Of a stretch of DNA of 64,000 nt, positions 26,088-36,830 are shown one piece after another (position 1 is the stretch's first letter; the number at the start of each line of letters is the position of its first letter). The translations under genes were made by a program, and so were the position numbers. Source of the stretch: Medicago truncatula. Lineage: Eukaryota > Streptophyta > Magnoliopsida > Fabales > Fabaceae. The notes below the pieces were generated by a model that was given only the letters and a program-made list of their open reading frames with translations, was not told where the DNA came from and did no database searches. The DNA lies in the NCBI RefSeq assembly GCF_003473485.1, contig NC_053044.1:4104501-4168500 (forward strand), written 5' to 3'.

Positions 26088-26727
26088 TGTTATATATCTT
26101 GTTTGTTGGGAAGAGGCTGCTGCACTTGAAACCTGGAATGTTTAATGATCATGCATGTAAAACTCAAAGCGTATGGGGTTGCCACACTAACCTTTAGGTT
26201 CGATTCGCCCCCACCAATAAATGTATATTGGATGCAATAGGAATGACCGACGAATCCCCTTCAGGATACTATGAGTTCCTTAACGTGTATTGCACAACCA
26301 CACCAAGCGTATCTCCTAACAGTATTTTACAGATTTATGGTTCCAGCAATTCACTCATGCATTAAAGAATTGATGGATGATTTAGAATAATAGAATGGTG
26401 AAGAATTATGTTGTTAATGTAACAAAATTCTATCCAAATTGTGTGTAGTTGTGTGGTTTTTTGTATCTTCAACTAATGCCCAAATGTCAAGCATTTATAG
26501 TGCATTATATGACTCTTCACATGAGAGAAAGCACCTCTTTAACTTGAATCAATGCCATGATTCATTAAGCACCCTTTTGCCAAAGGTTATAACCATATAT
26601 ACTTGAATCAATGTCATGGTTCATTATTAATAATAAATAATAATGTTCCAATGTATATGAATGGTTCCCATGAAGAGTTACAACTTTTGGTTCTAAAGTG
26701 ATTCCATTATTTTGGAAATCACCAACA
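26088..26727 (-). repeat. Copia 5' LTR
   Basis: 640 bp. Its 3' end (minus) is followed directly by ATCTTTAGGTTCGATTTC and then the gag ATG. Confidence 0.95.
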
Positions 26728-26986
26728 ACAAATAACTGAATTTTTGCTGTATAAGATCATGAGTGAAACCTGGGAGATTAACATTTCTCTAAGGCTTAAG
26801 ATTATTGCTTCCCGGAAATTTAATTATTAATATCATGCATATAACTTTATGAATTGATCCATAAAACTGCGACAGTGACACAAACATACAATGAAAGATT
26901 AACATAAATGAACGATTGCAAGAAATATTTTGCAGTTTAAGACTTCAAGTAAGCAAAACAAAGCATCAAAGTACCACAATAAATAG

Positions 26987-27737
26987 TGTTGTATTTGTAA
27001 AACAAATCACAGCAATAAACTTAGATGTGTGGAGCAAGAATCAATGACAACCAACAAGTAATAATAAACAACAAAGTGTAAAGAAAAACCACAGTCAAAG
27101 CAAGAGCAGAGATGAAGAGAATGGAGAAACAAATACACCAAGATTTGGTTACCCAGTTCGGCCCAACAATGACCTACATCTGGGGGAGAGAGATCTCTTC
27201 AATCCACTATCAATGAGTTTCTTACAAAGAGATACAAAAGAGGTTACAAGAAATTAACTTTTACAAGTTCTCCAAGAACAACCTAATTTCTACCCATTTC
27301 CCAATCTCTTCCCATGAACAAGAGAATTCAAGGTGTTTACAATGTTTCCCACCCCATTAATCTCATCCAAAGACACTCAAATCTTATCCTCTAAGTTTCC
27401 TCCCCCTTTGGTTTCGTAAGATCTTCCAAAAAATAGTAAAAAACGCTGTTTGTACAGAACCTATCTTGTAGCATGCGCAAGGCGCCCCTGCCTGTCTGCC
27501 TTGCGTGTGTACTGTGTGCTGTAGCATGCCTTGCGTGTGCGGGCATGCGCAAGTTGTATGATGCAGTGCTGGAATAAAAAAAAAATGCTTCAAAACAATG
27601 CCAATTTGATCCATCTTCAACAAGCTTCTTACCAGCACAAGTCGCGCGAAAATCAAAACATATTTTCAGAAAATTTGCAACTCCTTTTCTGTATCTGCAA
27701 TAAACAAGAAGATACACTAGCGTAAATAACAGTAACA
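26987..27737 (-). mobile_element. Solo-LTR-like fragment of a SIRE/Maximus-type Copia
   Basis: Read on minus it begins TGTTACTG and ends AATACAACA. It includes CTCTCTCCCCCAGATGTAGG and TTGTTGGGCCGAACTGGGTA, which I recognise from R-U5 parts of legume SIRE/Maximus LTRs. It is present in unit 2 as well (about 46730-47447), so it predates the duplication. No target duplication found; boundaries are approximate. Confidence 0.5.
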
Positions 27738-28850
27738 TATAAACTAAAGCAGAGACAACTCATGAAAAAGCTTGCAACTAAGATAACCAAACTATCTCAT
27801 AAATTTAAAGTTACATCAATCTAAAAGTTGCTTAATGGATTTAATGCAGCATAAATATTAACTAGCTTCCAGATAATAAATGATATTGACATGACAAAAA
27901 ACAGGAATGTCGAGAATTAATCTAAAATCACCTATAAAATATTATTAATCAATCATTTTAAGAAAAAAATCATTGGACTTCTAGAGCTCAAAAGGTACAA
28001 GTGCCAAACTACTATTTATGTTTCCTTGCCAGCCATATAAACTGATAAGCAAACAATGGTTACAGCAAAGAATACTATAATACTATTCTTCATGTAAGAC
28101 CTAGAAACCACGAAATTTATGCATGATATTTACATTGATTCGAGATTGAGCAAGTTCTGGTCGGTATAAGAAGCATGCACCATTAGGGGAGGGTGATCTG
28201 GTCTGGTTTCCAGTTCTGATGGCTCGATTTCCACGTTTATAGCCTTTCCCAAAGTTGAAACCTAAGGGAAAGGAAAAAGTAATTCACAAGACACATAATC
28301 ATGCAATTAAACACAGACAGAGTGGCAAGACTTATAGGATTGGTTTCTTATAGGATAGTAGACCAAAAATAAAAATTTAGCTAATTACCATTGGTTCATT
28401 TATTTAATTCTCTCTCTTTTTTTTTTCTCATAAAAAAGTAGAAACCACCTTGCCCTCATGATTCTATAAAAGAAGACATATCTTCTTTTTTAACACATGC
28501 CTCACTGTATATCTTAACACATTGGCAAAGGGTACCATAAAAACTCACATGCAAGAAACCCCGGCATCACAGAATGTAATGATCATTAGCCTTGTTGAGC
28601 AACCCATTTCTGATCCCTTTGAGAATGTGATTTGTCTGCTAGTTGAATTTTCAAACCTTTTCAGTGACCATGGTCAGCAGCACGAAGAAAAATGAAGAAT
28701 AAAAGGGGAAGCATTTTATTCCAGTTTCAACACCCGATGGGCCATAATCTAGAAAGGGAAGCAAATGTTATCCATCAAGGTGAGAAATTAAAAATATTTA
28801 TTGATGGCATATTTATGACAAGAAACATGAAAGTACTATTTGGTGACTCA

Positions 28851-28864
28851 CCAGGATGTGATAC
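28851..28864 (-). promoter_or_regulatory. Probable 3' UTR intron donor of the CNL gene
   Basis: Minus reads ATCACATCCTG|GTGAGTC just after the stop codon. The other two copies read ATCACATCCAG|GTAAGTC and ATCACGTTCAG|GTAACCC, so the donor is conserved while neighbouring bases vary. Confidence 0.45.
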
Positions 28865-31800
28865 TCATGTTATGATTTTGTCGTCGACAAATATGAAGGG
28901 AATGTGAGAAATCTTACGCCACTCTTTCCCACGCTTCCTTCGGCAAATTTCTTCCAACAATGGGCAGTCATTGATACGCAGTACTTTAAGAGAGGAAGGC
29001 AACTTCCCCTCTTCTGGCAATGACTTGAGCTTGGGAGAATCATCAATCTTAAGTTTTTGGAGAGAGGTGAGATGTTGAAGCCACTTGCCATCCAAGCATT
29101 CTATATCTTCAAGAGAGATCGTTAAGGAAACCAGAGAAGTGGGTAGCAATGGAACTTCCATTTTCATCATGGCCTTCACAAGATCATCCCCCGTAATATG
29201 CAACACTGAAAGAGAAGTGAGACGTTCCCAAGTTGCATTCCACAAAATCCCTCCAACTTTGTATACGCTGAGTTCCCGTAAACTGATAGGCAAATCATCT
29301 ACGGGAAAGTATTGCAGATTTGGAAGGTCATGAATTTCCACATTTTGAAGGATACCTAGAGTGTTTGTTGGTTCTGGCAACGAACTAAGCTTCTTACACT
29401 CACGCACAGTTAAACGAATGATGTTAGGAATGGGAAATCCACCCAGGGAAACTGACTCCAGTTCATCACATTTCCTTATTTCGACAGTTCTAAGAAACAA
29501 GAGATTATGCTGTGATGTGTCTTCTGCAATTAATATCGATTTTAGGTTTTTACAGTTACAAATATGTAGAGTTTGGAGGAAAGGGAGAAAGCCCAAGGTA
29601 AATGATGTCATTGAATTACAACTATCGGATATTTCCAAATTCTCAAGTGATTTGTAACTGTGAGAGAATTCATAGGGAATGAACTCCAAATTACGACAAT
29701 TCCATATTATAAGAGATTGCAAGGTTTTTGGAAGACTGTCTCTCGGGAAGGATGTTAGAGATGGAATGTCTTTTAAAGTAATCTTTCGAAGAGAATTGGG
29801 ACCAAGCATCAATTTGCTGAATACATCTGATGATGGGATTGTAATTGTAATGTTGCTTTTATCATCTGAGTGCATTGACTCCATTAACAGAGGACACTCT
29901 ATTAACTCAAGTTCTCTTAGGGAAGGAAGGTTCTTGGGTGTCATCTCTTTGAGTTTGAAACAATGTTCAAGTGACAAACTTGTAAGACTGGGATGGTTGC
30001 CCGGTATGTTTCCTTTGAGTTTCGGACAATAAAATAGTGACAAACGTGCAAGACTAGGAAACTCTGCAGATGTACCTCCAATTAGCTTCCATTCCTCCCA
30101 CTCTTTCATATACCTAAAGGTTAGAGTCTCCAAGGAGAGAAATGGTTGAAACAAAGGAGAATTACTACTTCCATAGAACTCACTACCAAGTGTCTTTACT
30201 GAGTGCATCCCTTCAATATATAGTTCTTTTAGATTACTTAATTGTCCAAGGGGTATGTTTCCTTTGAGTTTCGGACAATATCGCAGTGACAGACGTGTTA
30301 GACGAGGAAACATTGTAGATGTACCTCCTGTCAAATTACATTCTTTCCACTCTAGCATCATATCAAATTCAAGAGTCTCCAATAAAGGAAATGGTTGAAA
30401 CAAAGGAGAACCACTTCCATAGAGTTCAATACCAATACTCTTGACTGAATTCATCTTGTCAATAAAGAGCTTCCTAAGATTACCTAATTGCCCCAAGGGT
30501 GGCAACCTTGGACAGTTATCACAGTCTGAAATCTTCAAACACACCATGTTGCCAAATAAAGAACCACCCAACCAACTTGGAAAGTTGTTTCCACCATAGC
30601 CAGAGATAGTGAGATTCTTCAAATTTGTAGATGGATGCAACTGTTCTAATACAACACTTTGTAATTGTGAACTTGTAGAGTAAGACCATTCTAGTTGCAA
30701 CTCGTCAATTTGTTTTTTCATCATCAGTTTTGCTTGAAAAGCATGGGATGGGTCAGTTAAATTTTGAAGCTTTGAGATGCAAAGGCTTCCCTGTAGATGG
30801 GAATATTTTCCAATATCTGCAATCTTCAACCCGACGTCCTCAGAGCTGACAACAAAGTCCGACAAGGTTTGTAGATTTTCTAGTTTGGATACTTGCACAG
30901 GAATTTCCTTCAATCGAGTACCTCTAGTGTCAAGGTGGCGTAGATTCACTAATTTCCCCATGTCTTTCGGTAATTCAGTGAGACTATAGCAATATGACAA
31001 CAATAAGGTCTGTAGATTGTAAAGCTTGCATGTTTCAGAAGGCAACCTTTCAATACTAGTGTGAGAGACATTTAAGTATCGCAGGTATATCAAATTTCCA
31101 ATAGAGTTGGGCAACGCAGTGATATTATGGTAGTTTGACAGAGACAACACATGTAACTGTTTCATCTGTGGCAGCAACTCATAAACTAACTTCCTCGACA
31201 CAAAATTGTAAGACGAGAACCTTGGATGCAATGGCAATGGTAGGATTGTTCGTAGACTTTTTAACCCTTGCAAATGGTCAAATTTATCGTACGAGTCATA
31301 TTCCCCTATATTGTATGACAAATGACGTACTCTTTCATGTGGCTTCTGTTCGTCCAACCTAATACAATACGGAGATGAAACTGTCATAGCCAAATCATTG
31401 ACGAGATCATGCATCTCAAAGTTTACTTCAAGATCATCAATGGACCTTTGACGTATCAGACACCTCGACACTAGTTCATCAAAGTATTCTTCGGCTACCT
31501 TTTCCCAACTTTTTTCAGTTTGAGGCTGAGGTACTAAACCTTCTGCAATCCACAACTGAATTACCGTTTTTTTCTCTAAGATTGAATTCTTCGAAAAAAT
31601 TGAACAGTAAGCAAAACATCCTTTTAAAGGAGCAGGAAGATGATGATAGCTCAATAGCAGAGATGGTTGCACCTCATCATTTGTCAATTCCCAAATATTA
31701 CTTTTTAATACATCATTCCAATAATCTTGTGATAGTTTGGTGCGAAGAAGACCTCCTATTGCTATTGCAGCTAATGGTAAACCATCACATTTTTTTGAAA

Positions 31801-32893
31801 TTTCTCTGCCAATTGTTTTTAGATTGGATCGTTGTTGGTAGTTGCTTGTTGGAAATGCATATTTGGAAAGCGAAGACCAGCAATCATCTCCTTGCGGAGG
31901 TTCCAGTTTGTGGACTGGAAGAAAGGTTTGCATGGTTGCTGCAACGCTTTCAAATCTTGTTGTGATGATGATCCTACTTCCCATTTCCCCAACACTAAAG
32001 ATGTCGATCAAATTATTCCAGCAGTCAACATACTTTCCATACCATATGTCATCGAGTACAAGCAAAAACTTTTTACTTCGTAAACTTTGTTGCAATTGCA
32101 CCTGTAGAATATTCAAGTCATCAGTGTCATTTCTTTTTGAAGTGACAGATTGAAGAATGGTTTTAGTGACGGTGACAACATCAAAATCTTTTGAGATATG
32201 TGCCCACCCTCTTAAATCAAATTTCTCCTTCACTTCATGGTCATTGTAAAGGAGTTTAGCAAGTGTTGTTTTTCCTAGCCCTCCCATCCCCACAATGGAA
32301 ATCACTCCTATTTTACGCCCACAATCACTAACATCCTCTGCAAGTAGAAACTCTTTCAGTTTCTTTTTGTCATCATCTCTGCCATAAATAGCAGATTCAT
32401 CCCCCACAACAGAGCTTGTAGGAGTTCCATGCCAAACATTGCTGGAAACACCTTTTAAACCAAGATTCTGGTTGCTCAAATGTTCTAATCTACCAACTAG
32501 CTTTTGCAGTTTAGAGTTGATCTTTCTATTAAACATTTTGAAACGATAAGAGAGTTTTTTGAGCACCTTAGTAGAAGCAGTTTGGTTTTCATCCTCACCT
32601 TCCACTTTGCGCTGCAAAGCCTCAGTGTTGATTTCGTCAAACAAATCATCAGCTTCAAAGACAGCATCTCGCAACAGATCCAGCCATTTCTTGACAGCAG
32701 GGTTGGTGATCTGCTTCTCCTCAGCATCATGAAGTACAGCTTGCAGACTCAGCAGTGTTACGTTCAGCTTTTCCAACAGTGCAACATCAAGTTTGGTACT
32801 CCGAATGAAATCCACGAAATCTTCAGCAACAATTTTTTTCAACAACAGATCCAAAGTAGCTGAAAGAAGTGCTTCTACCACAATAGTCGCCAT
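28865..32893 (-). CDS. CC-NBS-LRR disease-resistance protein (RPP13-like 1 type), intact
   Basis: Intracellular immune receptor (CNL) expected to sense pathogen effectors and trigger defence. Single uninterrupted frame of 1342 residues, the usual length of this class. Rx-type coiled coil about 1-145 (ATIVVEALL start, AVFEADDLFDEI). NB-ARC about 165-500: P-loop GMGGLGKTT (202-210), kinase-2 FLLVLDDIW with the CNL-type Trp (276-284), RNBS-B GSRIIITTR, GLPLA (371-375), RNBS-D CFAYCSIF and MHD (494-496). From about 540 an LRR region rich in LxxLxxLxLxxC continues to the C-terminus. It contains an internal duplication (LFQPFPLLETLEF and LFQPFLSLETLTF modules). All switch motifs are present, so it is the only CNL here likely to be functional. 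A conserved splice donor 13 nt after the stop suggests a 3' UTR intron. Confidence 0.95.
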   Translation of the reverse strand: MATIVVEALLSATLDLLLKKIVAEDFVDFIRSTKLDVALLEKLNVTLLSLQAVLHDAEEKQITNPAVKKWLDLLRDAVFEADDLFDEINTEALQRKVEGEDENQTASTKVLKKLSYRFKMFNRKINSKLQKLVGRLEHLSNQNLGLKGVSSNVWHGTPTSSVVGDESAIYGRDDDKKKLKEFLLAEDVSDCGRKIGVISIVGMGGLGKTTLAKLLYNDHEVKEKFDLRGWAHISKDFDVVTVTKTILQSVTSKRNDTDDLNILQVQLQQSLRSKKFLLVLDDIWYGKYVDCWNNLIDIFSVGEMGSRIIITTRFESVAATMQTFLPVHKLEPPQGDDCWSSLSKYAFPTSNYQQRSNLKTIGREISKKCDGLPLAAIAIGGLLRTKLSQDYWNDVLKSNIWELTNDEVQPSLLLSYHHLPAPLKGCFAYCSIFSKNSILEKKTVIQLWIAEGLVPQPQTEKSWEKVAEEYFDELVSRCLIRQRSIDDLEVNFEMHDLVNDLAMTVSSPYCIRLDEQKPHERVRHLSYNIGEYDSYDKFDHLQGLKSLRTILPLPLHPRFSSYNFVSRKLVYELLPQMKQLHVLSLSNYHNITALPNSIGNLIYLRYLNVSHTSIERLPSETCKLYNLQTLLLSYCYSLTELPKDMGKLVNLRHLDTRGTRLKEIPVQVSKLENLQTLSDFVVSSEDVGLKIADIGKYSHLQGSLCISKLQNLTDPSHAFQAKLMMKKQIDELQLEWSYSTSSQLQSVVLEQLHPSTNLKNLTISGYGGNNFPSWLGGSLFGNMVCLKISDCDNCPRLPPLGQLGNLRKLFIDKMNSVKSIGIELYGSGSPLFQPFPLLETLEFDMMLEWKECNLTGGTSTMFPRLTRLSLRYCPKLKGNIPLGQLSNLKELYIEGMHSVKTLGSEFYGSSNSPLFQPFLSLETLTFRYMKEWEEWKLIGGTSAEFPSLARLSLFYCPKLKGNIPGNHPSLTSLSLEHCFKLKEMTPKNLPSLRELELIECPLLMESMHSDDKSNITITIPSSDVFSKLMLGPNSLRKITLKDIPSLTSFPRDSLPKTLQSLIIWNCRNLEFIPYEFSHSYKSLENLEISDSCNSMTSFTLGFLPFLQTLHICNCKNLKSILIAEDTSQHNLLFLRTVEIRKCDELESVSLGGFPIPNIIRLTVRECKKLSSLPEPTNTLGILQNVEIHDLPNLQYFPVDDLPISLRELSVYKVGGILWNATWERLTSLSVLHITGDDLVKAMMKMEVPLLPTSLVSLTISLEDIECLDGKWLQHLTSLQKLKIDDSPKLKSLPEEGKLPSSLKVLRINDCPLLEEICRRKRGKEWRKISHIPFIFVDDKIIT

Positions 32894-35800
32894 AACTTAG
32901 TTTCACCAAAGTAAGAATAGGTACAGAAATCAGTTTGAAAATAAAAGTAGCGTAGAAGAAAATGTAACGCGAGTAGACTATAAGTTGTAATAAACTAGTG
33001 TAACGCCCCGTGCCAAGCACGGGATACATTTTATTTAAAATATTTTAACAGGGTTTACACATAATAAGTTTTTTAGATATTATTTGACTTTTTTAGTTTG
33101 ATTTGATTCAGAATTTTGATATTATGTGGTACTTTATCTTCATATTTAAAATTGAGACAGAGTTGGCAGGTACATGCCAACTCTGCTTAAAATAGTGAGA
33201 AAAAGTACGACTATGCTTAAAATATAAAAATACTATAAATAATTACTATATTCTTAAAAATATATCTAATTAATAAGAGGTATGATTACCTCTGTTATAA
33301 TCTACCATTATGGCTCTGCCCTCTCTTTAGAAATCTTCCGCCACCTCACCCCCTTTTTTCGATACCTTAATCACTTACGATGTACTAACATGCAACGATG
33401 GTGCGATGAGTGGCGTCGTCCCCCCGCACCACCCTTTTTCCGGTTCCCACAACAATTCGTGTCGTTGGTTTTCGATTCAACCAGTACCGCATTTGCTACG
33501 GGTGGTGGTTGTTGAGTTGTTGGTATTCATAAATTGTTGGTTGTCACCGGCGATCTTGTTTGGTTCTATGTGTTGGCTTCTCAATGGCTGAACCCCGCGT
33601 TGGTTTGGTTGAAACTCGAAATTGTCCGTTCTTTATCCTCTATTTTGCCACCGTTTTAGACCTTTTTCGCAGCCGTGTGGATTGGTTATGGTGGGTCATT
33701 CGAATCCGCCATCTCCTCCCTTTCTTTGGAGGTAGTTGCGGTTCTATGTTGGGCCAGAAATGACTGTTAATTTGATGTTAATCATAGCAGTAAACTGTTA
33801 GTGTGTGTGGATTTGTTAATTACCGTGTTGGCGGTTGAATCTACTCCACACTCTCAAGAATATGTATGTGTTTCGTATCCCATTAATCCTTGATTGACAT
33901 GAGACTGTGTGGACTTAAAAGAGTCGTTAATGCTTGTTGCCGTTGTTGCAGGGAGTTGATGGCACGTGATCCGATTTTGTGTTGAAGATCGATCAATTCG
34001 CCAAATTATAGACCCGCTTTGCCCTCACAAACGTCTATCGTTAATGGTATTCGTTTGTTAGAATTAATTAGGGTTGAATCCACTTTGTTGATCTTTTTTT
34101 ATGTATTTCCCGTTAGGTTGGATCTACTTGGATTGACTGGACCAGATTTTTTGTCCTCCCAAATTTCATATAATTTTTTTCTTTTTTTAATAATATATAT
34201 GAGCAACTGACAATCGATTAAAGTAGGGTACCAACTTAATTCAGATTATTCTTTTTGCTCTTGTCTTATGAAAATATAATAAAAAATCTACCATTTTGAA
34301 TAAAGCTATTATTATTTTTATTTAATCACAATACTCTCTCGGATTTCAATTATTAAAAAGATATCTAAGTTAAAAAATGTACTTATATGCAATTAGTTTT
34401 CTCGAATGTTTCTAAAAAAAGATAAATTTGTGAAAAGTACCATCTATTGGAACTTGTTTCATGAGAATAAAAAAATATTAAAAATAAAACTTACATAAAT
34501 TAAAATGTATATTAGGATAAATAACATTAAATAGAGTCAAAGTAAGTTATATATTTTTTTTAATTTAAGATAATAAAAGGTAGTTGTTTATTTTTTATAT
34601 CTAAGATTGGAGAGAGTTCCTAAAAAATATTGGAGAGAGTGAGTATTTCTCTCGGAAGCAAATTATCTCTAGTGAGAAAAATTTGAGAAAACAATTTTAT
34701 TTAATCTTCTCTCTTCATTTTTTTTAATTAGAGATCAAGGGTCACAAATTAAAACAATCTAACCTAATTTCGTTATGTTTTAGTGTAGTTATGATTTCGA
34801 ATTCATCATTTCCTCTTTTTTTCAAGCAAACACTTCCTCCTTCTTAATGTTCCTAACCAAAATCCACAAACTAAAACCTCCATCAAACATGGGAACAAAA
34901 AGGTAGGAGATCTATGTCAACCCACTCAATTTCATGCAAGTTCTTCAACTCCTCAATGGCGATCCTAAGAGTAAGGTTAAAAAAATTCTTCTGGTATGCT
35001 AATGTGGGATAGATCAGGCAACTAAAAATAAAGGTAATTGTTTTACCATTTATTAGAAAATGTATTTACTAAAAGGATTGTGGAAAAAATCTCCTTCATC
35101 AAAATAAGCATACATTTTCTTTAGTTCTTTTTGTCTCCATAATTTAACGGTTGAATTTGATCTTAGTTGATTGAAAAGAATTTTGTAACATCGTTTTTCA
35201 ATCTCTAAAGAAACAAATAAAATGGTTCAAGTAAATGAATAAATATGTACGTTTCAATGGTATTAAATAAGTTATAAATACATACCTAGGAACAACTTAA
35301 CTTTTGCCAACAAAATTGTTAGATTCGCCTTTTTAAATTTATCGGAAGATAGAAAAAAGAGTACGTACAAACAGATATCTCTTAAAAATTAATCGACAAA
35401 TAATTAAAATAATAATAAAATATCATAATGTATTATATATTAAAAATAAAAACAAATCGATTTCACCCATTCAAATTCAATTCAATGTTCTTGTAATGTA
35501 TCTTTGTACTCTCCTTCAATATCCACCACAATTGGTTTAATTTCTTTCATTCTTCAAGGCTTACTTAAGTAAAAATTATTTTATTGAATCCTTATTATTT
35601 TTAGTGTGGAGAGAGTGCGGAAGCTAGGAAAGTCGATTGGGTTAAGTGAGATAAGGTGTGTCGTGGTCGATATAGTTGTTGCTTGAGGGTTCGTATAATG
35701 CAAAATTTCAACTTATCTTTGTTACGTGAATAGTTTTGGAGGCTAATATGGATCAATGAGTTTGCATTTTAAAGTTTTAGCTTCTTAGAATAGGTTGGTT

Positions 35801-35960
35801 GAGTTCATGTGAATAGTGGGGACAATTAGGCATATGTGTGGTAAAATTACTTTCATGGTGTTAAAATAGGGGCGGAGATGGGGATTAGAAATTGGTTTGA
35901 TGACAACTTGATGATAGTGGACAGAATGAGAAAAATACTTTTTTTTTTGCAATAATTCGT
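32894..35960. other. Spacer between units 1 and 2, left part; no gene
   Basis: Promoter side of the intact CNL. A small palindrome, CCCGTGCCAAGCACGGG, lies near 33008-33025. The region 33290-34150 is unusually C/T- and G-rich for this window and could be the 5' region of a degraded LINE (remains of ORF2 follow at 35970), but no domain was recognised. The rest is AT-rich. Confidence 0.35.
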
Positions 35961-35969
35961 GGTTGTAGA

Positions 35970-36830
35970 GTGGTCCTTTGTGTGATATATTTAGAAGAAC
36001 TTTTGAGTTATATCAAAATAACTCGCAGCCATTTAAGGAGATACGTAGGTTATGGTTGGATGGAGTGGAGACGATGTCATAGAATTTTTCTTGGAATGAG
36101 GTGCAGGGGATATATTGTTGTTATTTGTTGGACAACATTATTTTTAAGGCTAGCGTTTTTTATAAGTTTCTTTAAAGTTGATCATGGTGAAAGGTACCCT
36201 GACAAAGGGGTATATCATCTAGTTGCAAGTGGAGCATGATGAACCTATGGCTCTAAAAAATCTCATTAGGAACAAAGTAGCTCCTCTAAATGTCTCTCTC
36301 TTTTCATGGAGGCTCTTGAATATCTGAATTCTAATAAATGGCAACTTAGTTTGATGGAGTAGTTAAAATATGGACTTATTTTTATGTTCTGGCAGATGTG
36401 AAAAAGAGAAGAATTATCTTTTTATTTTTATTGTGATCTTCCAATTAATTATTGTGAGGGTACTCTTCATTTCAGCGGTTCTCAATTGTTCAAAAAAAAG
36501 TTCGTTTTAGTTTTTAGTTGATTTTGCTGACTTGCATTTGGATTATTTGGAAAGACAAAAATTCTTACATTTTTGTCACAAGAACCAGTTTATGGTGTTG
36601 TTAGATAAATTTACATTTCTCGTTTACTGGATACAAAATGATAAGAAATCATGTATGTATTTTGAGTTGAAATGTTGGTGGAATAATCTTTCTACTTGTC
36701 TTGGTTATTCTACCTCATGATTTCGTTCTTTTGTATCTATGCATCTTGAACTTTGTATTTTCCTTTATTGGGCACATCTTGTGCTTGAAGGGTTTTTAAT
36801 ATAATTGATTTGAGGTCTTCATACAAACAA
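35970..36830 (+). mobile_element. Decayed LINE, 3' part of ORF2
   Basis: Broken frames contain pieces typical of plant LINE C-termini. There is a WRRCHRIFLGMRCRG stretch, then YPDKGVYHLV, then NKVAPLNVSLFSWRLL (the zf-RVT region), IWIIWKDKNSYIF, and finally LLDKFTFLVYW with FELKCWWNNLSTCLGYS. The order matches the usual ORF2 end. Multiple stops and frame changes show it is dead. A LINE-like 3' UTR follows. Confidence 0.6.

Larger units (their letters stand above)
20953..26727 (-). mobile_element. Ty1/Copia LTR retrotransposon, 5.8 kb, coding region broken
   Basis: Complete structure on minus: 5' LTR 26727-26088, internal region, 3' LTR 21592-20953. Both LTRs are 640 bp, start TGTTGGTG and end ATATAACA. 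A 5-bp target duplication ACAAA flanks the element (20948-20952 and 26728-26732). A polypurine tract (AATGGTGGGGAT) precedes the 3' LTR. Order gag, protease, integrase, reverse transcriptase, RNase H defines Copia. The LTRs differ at 7 positions by eye (about 1.1%), so insertion was recent. Yet the polyprotein has two frameshifts and one in-frame stop. No canonical tRNA-Met primer site follows the 5' LTR. Confidence 0.95.
14432..32893. repeat. Segmental duplication unit 1 (CNL unit)
   Basis: Collinear, by eye, with 38892-52493. Matching anchors include: 14440 and 38893 (GAAAGCTAGTTTGTGGGCT); 16745 and 42010 (AAGTCAAGCAATTCCTTCCT against a one-base variant); 18815 and 44990; 27140 and 46845; and the CNL genes at the right end. 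Unit 1 is longer mainly because of the Copia insertion, a Harbinger-like element and a Mutator-like element. Confidence 0.85.

Noticed and set aside
27384-27738. Overlapping frames rich in His/Cys in the GC-rich patch
   Set aside because: They come from the GCATGCGCAAGGCGCC-type repeat inside the LTR-like fragment, which is also in unit 2 without a conserved frame.
32202-32290. Possible miR2118/miR482-type target in the CNL P-loop region
   Set aside because: Such targeting is known for legume CNLs, but I could not score the pairing without the miRNA set, so no site is claimed.
29085-32863. Plus-strand frames opposite the intact CNL
   Set aside because: Shadows of the LRR and NB-ARC coding sequence; the same shadows recur opposite the other CNL copies.
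33282-33763. Three overlapping plus-strand frames of 60-77 codons
   Set aside because: No recognised domain; composition shift fits degraded transposon sequence better than a gene.
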